Shown here one piece after another: positions 7,601 to 11,649 of a DNA stretch of 11,649 nucleotides. The position numbers and the translations under genes were made by a program. The notes under the pieces were generated by a model that searched no databases, was not told the DNA's origin, and saw only the letters and a list, made by a program, of their open reading frames with translations. Origin of the DNA: Beroe ovata (taxonomy: Eukaryota; Ctenophora; Nuda; Beroida; Beroidae); NCBI GenBank assembly GCA_946803715.1, contig CAMPET010000325.1, positions 2,419 to 14,067 of the forward strand, written 5' to 3'. How positions within the stretch are numbered: the first letter of the stretch is position 1; each line of letters starts with the position of its first letter.

Positions 7601-9282
7601 ATCATCTCATCGAAAGTACTCCCCAGTCCGTTGTACAGGTTCTCCCACCAGAACCTATCTCCGTCACGTAGACTGAGGAACTGGTCTACCATGATCCTCC
7701 TGAAGACCTCGCTCATCTGTCCACGTGTTGAGTTCAATAGCATGCCCCCTACAAATAACTCTACTTGGTTCACGTCCCTAGCATACACCTGCTGCAGATT
7801 CCGAAACATATTCTGTGGCAACTCCGCCTCCCAGTCCTCCCAGCTCATGGGTCTCAGGGAGTAGTACTGCAGGACTGTGTTGAGGGGTGGCACCCCCAGA
7901 TCCCGCCCACGCTGTATGGCCATAGCAATCCCATCCCGGCGTGTCCAATGTCTCGGTCCGTAGTAGCGTGATCTGATATCTGGTACTATGTGTGTGTCTA
8001 TCGCTGCTGCACCCTGGTGGGACAGTCCCCGCAACACGGCTTGTGGGCCCCCATACCGCTCCACTGTGTCCTGTGCGTCCCACATGGTGTTACACAACCG
8101 CAGATGTGGACTGGAGTGCTGGTCACAGTTACTATCACTACTTGTGAATATCAGGTCTGGCATCATGGTGTGGAAGAAGAATTGCACAGCCCCAGCATAC
8201 AGGAAACTGATACCAGGGTTCAGAGACGGTCTGTAGTACCTGTATGGGGGTAATGGACCTAGCAAATCTTGCAGAGCATCAAATGTTATCTTCTGGTAGA
8301 GTGCCATCGTCAAGTACCTGCTCTTATCGAACAACCACTTGTCGTTCATTCCCGGGTTTGTTTTGTTCAGTTGCTCCGCCATACGGTTGTGCTCGCTGAA
8401 CAACAGCCAGTGTAGTGAATATACCCCCGGGTCGAAGTTACTCCTAGTGTCCCCGAATAGAAACTGTTTCTTGATATCAGGGTAGAGACAGTTGTGTGGT
8501 TTCATGCTGGTGTCAAGTGGGACACCCCACCTGTTCAGGGCAGGGAATGAGGAGTTGTTAGGACTCGACTCTAGTCTTCCCCCAGACCCTGACCTCAGGA
8601 TATCAGCCCAGCCTTTGCTCACACCGTACACGTGGCTGGCATCTATCCAGGATGTCACGGAGTTGATATGTTGACGGGGATAGTCGGCCCAGACCCCACT
8701 ATGATGCTGGTACTGGGCCCTATCCAGAGGCATGCCACCCTGGTTCTCGTACACCGGGTCATTCTCCCCCACCGGGATATTCACTGACTCAGGGGGGCAG
8801 GACCCCCTCATCTGGAGGATGTCATGATTCACGAACTCCATAAAGTAGGGCAGCAGGGCTGTGTACTTGTCGGACAGAGGAACTTGTCTCGACTCTTGGA
8901 ACAGAGCCAAGCTGATGTCACGTGCAGATGCGCGCCGCGGGTAATCTGTACTGCTCGTCCCGTCTGCGTACTGGGGTCGGATGGGGTGGGAGAGTGGGGA
9001 TCCAGCCCGGCCCCACCCAATGTTGGAGGGGTTGTTATACATTCCATTGTACGAGACGTAGGGGTATTCCACTGAGGGGAGAGCAGGTGTACCACGTGAG
9101 GTGATGAAAGGATAAAAATGTTGACAATAGTGGTTTGTAGACTTTATTATAATAGGGATCAATAAATTTGTAGAAAATCAGTACCTATCTCATATTGTAT
9201 TTTGCAGCATTCACCTACCTGCTGATGTGAGATAGGAGATGCCGAGTAGAATCAGGAGTAACACTGCCATTGCTCGGATCAT
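4666..9282 (-). CDS. duox: Dual oxidase (NADPH oxidase with N-terminal peroxidase-like domain), two exons
   Basis: DUOX moves electrons from cytosolic NADPH through FAD and two haems to oxygen, releasing H2O2/superoxide on the extracellular side. The CDS is exon 1 at 9219-9282 and exon 2 at 4666-9071, giving 1,489 aa, slightly shorter than human DUOX1 (about 1,550). Domain order in spliced numbering: signal peptide 1-21, peroxidase-like domain about 28-539, helix 574-597, EF-hands 832-843 and 868-879, six-helix oxidase core about 980-1201, FAD motif 1258-1266, NADPH loop 1325-1332, CGPP 1460-1463, and the conserved terminal Phe 1489. The start was chosen because exon 1 supplies the signal peptide the family needs. 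The frame opening at 9162 begins inside the intron and lacks one. Met1 has G at -3, while Met5 (GCAATGG) has the better context, so either may be used. Cys113 and Cys1104 sit where human DUOX has cysteines reported to link the peroxidase domain to an oxidase loop. No DUOXA gene is adjacent in the window. Confidence 0.97.
4669..5508 (-). other. DUOX FAD/NADPH-binding dehydrogenase domain
   Basis: The FAD signature HPFTLTSAP, the pyrophosphate-binding DGPFG, the NADPH loop GGGIGVTP, FEWLNDII, the near-C-terminal CGPP and the terminal aromatic Phe are all intact and in family order. No truncation or frameshift is visible. Confidence 0.93.
5533..6198 (-). other. DUOX ferric-reductase membrane core
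   Basis: Six predicted helices carry the two bis-His haem pairs in the family's spacing: H1069/H1083 (14 apart, HMAL...VHVVGH) and H1162/H1175 (13 apart, FWRTHHLY...VLHG). These match the NOX2 pairs His101/115 and His209/222. All four ligands are present, so both haems should bind. Confidence 0.92.
6499..6642 (-). other. DUOX paired EF-hands
   Basis: Loop 1 is DRDNSGTVSYRE and loop 2 is DYDQSGSLSVAE. Both have acidic or polar ligands at positions 1, 3, 5, 7 and 9, Gly at 6 and Glu at 12, so both look competent for Ca2+. A third, degenerate hand may follow (ELTFDDFKRIM). Calcium activation of the oxidase is established for this family. Confidence 0.92.
6827..6856 (-). repeat. In-frame 15-bp tandem duplication in the DUOX cytoplasmic linker
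   Basis: Two adjacent 15-bp copies encode GEGVS twice within a low-complexity segment, just before the EF-hands. The next stretch, TTPSPHSPQKRKSK, contains SPQK (Ser786), a full CDK-type phosphorylation consensus, plus other proline-directed sites. The length of this linker is likely to vary between alleles or species. Confidence 0.75.
7519..9054 (-). other. DUOX peroxidase-like domain with retained catalytic residues
   Basis: Aligned by motif to myeloperoxidase (MPO): distal His is kept (H104 in FVNHDIL), as are catalytic Arg (R231 in GDTRSN) and proximal His (H249 in SEHNRMA). Ca2+-site residues D105, T161, D165 and S167 (TSWIDASHVYG) are also kept. The MPO covalent haem ligands Asp94, Glu242 and Met243 are replaced by Asn103, Phe and Asp, and the MPO distal Gln91 position is Glu100. 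Haem would thus be bound non-covalently, if at all. N-glycosylation sequons include NSS (N194), NKT (N257) and NST (N468). Confidence 0.85.
9072..9218 (-). other. DUOX intron 1 (147 bp, GT-AG)
   Basis: The donor GTAGGT (9218-9213) and the acceptor CTGCTCTCCCCTCAG (ending 9072, with a strong pyrimidine tract) rejoin phase 1 to phase 1, making a Val codon across the junction. No other acceptor nearby gives both an intact frame and a mature N-terminus of DUOX type. Confidence 0.85.
9219..9282 (-). other. DUOX exon 1: signal peptide
   Basis: ATG at 9282 opens MIRAMAVLLLILLGISYLTS-A, with one basic residue, a hydrophobic core and small residues before a likely cleavage after Ala21. The exon ends in phase 1 at CAG|GTAGGT. 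After splicing the mature chain begins VEYPYVSYNGMYNNP, matching the conserved start of DUOX peroxidase domains (YDGWYNN-like). If the intron is retained, translation stops two codons after Ala21. Confidence 0.85.
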
Positions 9283-9323
9283 CACGACATTGGTTGCTCG
9301 TCACATAGGTTGCTCGTCACATA
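9282..9323 (-). promoter_or_regulatory. DUOX leader: duplicated start-stop uORFs and an overlapping uORF
   Basis: A perfect 16-bp tandem repeat fills 9292-9307 and 9308-9323. On the sense strand each copy contains ATGTGA, an AUG followed at once by a stop (ATG at 9322-9320 and 9306-9304). A third uORF, ATG TCG TGA, starts at 9290, and its stop shares one base with the DUOX ATG (TGATG at 9284-9280). Minimal start-stop uORFs and overlapping stop-start pairs are known to reduce translation or make it depend on reinitiation. This holds only if transcription starts upstream of about 9323. Confidence 0.55.
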
Positions 9324-9368
9324 TACGGCCCTACTAGATGGATTATCAACAAGTGAGCGACATGCGAT

Positions 9369-9388
9369 AATATATGAGGACTGAGTCA
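9369..9388 (-). promoter_or_regulatory. Candidate DUOX core promoter: AP-1-type site and TATA-like stretch
   Basis: TGAGTCA (9382-9388; TGACTCA on the sense strand) is a perfect AP-1/TRE site and overlaps the NF-E2-like TGACTCAG. Immediately downstream in the sense direction, CATATATTAT resembles a TATA box. Initiation about 30 bases later would give a leader of about 60 nt that includes all three uORFs. This is inferred from motif order and spacing only. Confidence 0.4.
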
Positions 9389-9612
9389 TGAGTCTACTAT
9401 TGCGATATGCACTCCGTATGTGTGCGAAATATCGCTAATCACCATGATGGCTGGCTAGGTAAAATACAGGTATATCAGGTGCATTATAGTCTTCAGAAGG
9501 TCGTTGGTTGCGGTGACGAATTTTGTGACGACAATCGGATAGAGATTACACTTGTGAAGGAGCGTTCTTGTTAACATGAAATATAGAATTCGGTAGACAA
9601 GGTTTTTTTGTC

Positions 9613-9747
9613 ATGGTATTCAAAATAGTTGAAGGCGGGCACGGAAATGCGTATCGCAGAGTCCGTCTATCGGAATTTTATAACTTGGAAGAAACGGTCA
9701 CAAATGTTTTCAACATAAATAGCACTCTTGATTTTCACTGGTTATAA
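9613..9747 (+). CDS. Short reading frame resembling the first half of a PB1 domain
   Basis: ATG at 9613 opens 44 codons ending in TAA at 9745-9747; the frame is open from 9580. It begins MVFKIVEGGHGNAYRRVRLS and continues EFYNLEETVTNVFNINSTLD-FHW. The order of beta strand with conserved Lys, turn, RR-containing strand, helix with L..V...F, then F.W fits the N-terminal half of PB1 domains. The acidic OPCA motif expected after the Trp is missing, because the frame stops. A GT directly after CACTG could be a donor, but GTTATA is weak. No following exon was found. It could be a first exon, a relic or a chance frame. It lies head-to-head with DUOX, with the starts 331 bp apart. Confidence 0.25.
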   Translation: MVFKIVEGGHGNAYRRVRLSEFYNLEETVTNVFNINSTLDFHWL

Positions 9748-10148
9748 TTCTCTTCGAACACTTACAGAGTTACAGCCACACATAATATGAAAAATTTGTG
9801 ACCCTAAAGCTCCATCAATACACAGTACTTTGAAGTAGGGTACTGGGTACTATACAGGGTACTATACTCTGGTTATGGTTGATCGGAATGTCTCCCTGTA
9901 ATAATTCTGGTGTTATTCAGGATCCACGAGTTTGCCACATTTTCTCTACACTAAGAAAGTAAGAACTGTGGAATGATGCATGTCCCAAACCACTACACAG
10001 CCGTGTAACACAATACCCTAGTATTTGCTCAATGCAAGGCGGGGAAAATAAGCAACACACACACACGCATAACGTGCGTAGGTAGTACAATATAAATGAT
10101 ACTCTGATAAGACACACCGTTTTATCATGCCAATGATTGTAGAAAGCA

Positions 10149-10181
<33 letters not shown>

Positions 10182-10496
10182 TAAAGTTTTGTCAGAGTGA
10201 CTGAAAGTGTACTTTTGGTTGCACACTGGCACGATCCCATGCGCTCAGGGACTTGGGCGAATGAATTTTACCTTGTCGGAGAATTGAAATTACTGAAGTG
10301 TCAAACAGCATCGAAATAATGATTTATGAATGCGAATTCTCGGTGTAATCATTCAGGTGCAACTTTGTGGAGAAATGCCATATTCAAAAACACGAAAGCA
10401 CAAGACATGAGATTGATGCACTACAGAGTTGTGATCTCACGTCATATACCGCAGCTCGAATACAGTTCACACGTGTATATGTCTGTGTATGTTATG
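9748..10496. other. Intergenic interval with microsatellites, no gene seen
   Basis: It contains triple GGTACT-type repeats near 9837-9868, an AC run at 10054-10066 and a TG/AG run at 10149-10181. The minus-strand frame across 9917-10240 is built on the TG run and is not called. Nothing else is recognised. Confidence 0.6.
10149..10181. repeat. (TG)n(AG)n microsatellite
   Basis: About twelve TG units lead into four AG units. About 90 bp upstream the complementary AC run (10054-10066) ends in CGCAT, so the two runs form an inverted pair that could fold back. Confidence 0.95.
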
Positions 10497-10737
10497 GACA
10501 GTTGACATCCTAATGCTGTATACAAAATGGGAACACCTACAAGTTCCATCAGTTAGACACGGCAGTTGATGGGAATGTACATTGTAATATTGTGAGAGTG
10601 GGAACAGGAATGCTTGTCTGTAATTTTTTTGCAAACGTGAGTTGATGTAAAGGGACTACTATGATTCAGAGTACGTATAATTGCTGATATTGTGGGTATC
10701 GTGCGTGACAGCCCTGACACCGTATTTTCCCTTGACA
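10497..10737 (+). repeat. Composite repeat, unique segment copy 1 (241 bp)
   Basis: This segment recurs at 11113-11352 with roughly eight or nine differences, including one 1-base deletion (about 96% identity by eye). It leads directly into a 16-bp minisatellite in both copies. No coding potential or transposase was recognised. Confidence 0.92.
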
Positions 10738-11112
10738 CCACTTTCTCTTGACATCACTTTCTCTTGACAGCACTTTCTCTTGACAGCACTTTCCCTTGAC
10801 ATCACTTTCCCTTGACAGCACTTTCTCTTGACATCTCTTTCTCTTGACATCACTTTCCCTTGACAGCACTTTTGTCTTCCCCTTGACAGCACTTTCCCTT
10901 GACAGCACTTTCCTTGGCAGCACTTTCGTCTTACCCTTGACAGCACTTTCCACCGACAACACTTTCCATTGACAGCACTTTCGCTTGACAGCACTTTCGG
11001 CTGACAGCACCTCCGTCTTTCCCTTGACAGCACTTGCCATTGACATCACTTTCTCTTGATAAATGATATCACTTTCTCTTGACACCAATTTTCCCTGCGA
11101 TCATTTTCCCTT
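10738..11112 (+). repeat. 16-bp minisatellite array 1 (about 20 units)
   Basis: Consensus unit CTTGACAGCACTTTCC, with CAT/CAC variants at the CAG position and several longer units carrying an inserted GTCTTT-like hexamer. The array ends in a distinctive variant containing CCCTGCGATCATTTTCCC, which also occurs inside array 2. Because 16 is not a multiple of 3, all minus-strand frames read one repeating 16-residue peptide without stops, while plus-strand frames meet TGA every 48 bases. Confidence 0.93.
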
Positions 11113-11352
11113 GACAGTTGACATCCTAATACTGTATACAAAATGGGAACACCTACAAGTTCCATCAATTAGACACGGCAGTTGGTGGGAATGTACATTG
11201 TAATATTGTGAGAGTGGAAACAGGAATGCTGTCTGTCATTTTGTTGCAAAAGTGAGTTGATGTAAAGGGACTACTAGGATTCAGAGTACGTATAATTGCT
11301 GATATTGTGGGTATCGTGCGTGACAGCCCTGACACCGTATTTTCCCTTGACA
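11113..11352 (+). repeat. Composite repeat, unique segment copy 2 (240 bp)
   Basis: Direct-orientation partner of 10497-10737, offset 616 bp. An ambiguous base (n) at 11353 directly follows, at the join with array 2, so this boundary may carry assembly uncertainty. Confidence 0.92.
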
Positions 11353-11649
11353 NCTCTTTCGCTTGACACCACTTCTCCTTGACATCACTTTCCCTTGGCA
11401 GCACTTTCTTTTGGCGGTACTTCCTCTTGATATCACTTTCTCTTGACACCAATTTTCCCTGCGATCATTTTCCCTTGACATCACTTTCCCTTGACAGCAC
11501 TTTCGTCTTTCCCTTGACATCACTTTTCCCTTGACATCACTTTTCTCTCGACAGCACTTCCCCTGACAGCACTTTCCATTGACAACACTCTCCATTGACA
11601 GCACTTTCGCTTGACAGCACTTCCGTCTTTCCCTTGACAGCACTTGCCA
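11353..11649 (+). repeat. 16-bp minisatellite array 2 (about 17 units, cut by window end)
   Basis: It uses the same unit family as array 1. Its last 90 bp correspond to array 1 near 10950-11039 in variant order (CCATTGACAACACT, then CCATTGACAGCACT, then CCGTCTTTCCC), offset about 610 bp. This shows that the whole roughly 616-bp block was duplicated, rather than two arrays growing independently. Confidence 0.92.

Noticed and set aside
9072-9162. Taking the ATG at 9162 as the DUOX start
   Set aside because: It gives an N-terminus without a signal peptide, and the first 30 residues lie in a stretch with intron character that includes the polypyrimidine acceptor. The two-exon model fits the family far better.
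9443-9460. Possible first exon at ATGATGGCTGGCTAG followed by GTAAAA
   Set aside because: The frame meets TAG before the donor, leaving only four codons.
9917-10240. 107-codon minus-strand frame
   Set aside because: It runs across the TG/AG microsatellite, giving a THTHTH tract, and has no other protein character.
10659-11643. Minus-strand frames of up to 140 codons over the minisatellites (CCQGK/VLSRES repeats)
   Set aside because: They exist only because the 16-bp unit lacks stops on that strand in all frames. There is no start context, domain or non-repeat extension.
10738-11649. Repeated TTGACA as bacterial -35 promoter boxes
   Set aside because: The window is eukaryotic and the motif is simply part of the tandem repeat unit, without paired -10 elements.
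10738-11649. CRISPR array
   Set aside because: The units are contiguous 16-bp minisatellite copies without unique spacers of constant length, in an animal genome.

Overview
The window is eukaryotic and almost certainly metazoan DNA. Its only unmistakable gene is a dual oxidase (DUOX): a secreted-side animal haem-peroxidase-like domain, a transmembrane helix, two EF-hands and a full NOX/ferric-reductase core, an architecture I know from animals. Short GT-AG introns (147 bp in DUOX; a possible 159 bp one elsewhere), AT-rich flanks and abundant micro- and minisatellites fit a compact invertebrate genome. The species cannot be named from sequence alone.

Layout: 1-122 is an AC/CAGA microsatellite. 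123-4286 has no gene I can support; it holds short motif clusters, a decayed-looking coding fragment (minus strand, about 833-1100), a 178-bp repeat present twice (2627-2804 and 2871-3049) and a 70-bp tandem duplication with a 14-bp palindrome (3327-3466). 4287-4555 may hold two small plus-strand exons ending tail-to-tail with DUOX. 4666-9282 is DUOX on the minus strand. Its true start is a separate 64-nt exon encoding a signal peptide (9219-9282), joined through a 147-bp intron to one uninterrupted exon of about 4.4 kb; the spliced protein is 1,489 aa. 9283-9400 looks like the DUOX promoter and leader, with an AP-1-type site, a TATA-like stretch, two start-stop mini-uORFs in a perfect 16-bp tandem repeat, and a third uORF that overlaps the DUOX start codon. 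9613-9747 is a 44-codon plus-strand reading frame that resembles the first half of a PB1 domain. 10497-11649 is a composite repeat of about 616 bp: a roughly 240-bp segment followed by a 16-bp minisatellite, then the same again, cut by the window edge.

Function: DUOX would take electrons from cytosolic NADPH through FAD and two haems to oxygen on the outer face, with Ca2+ control through the EF-hands. Its peroxidase domain keeps the distal His, catalytic Arg, proximal His and Ca2+-site residues but not the residues that bind haem covalently. It may therefore still act as a peroxidase. No DUOXA maturation-factor gene was recognised in the window.
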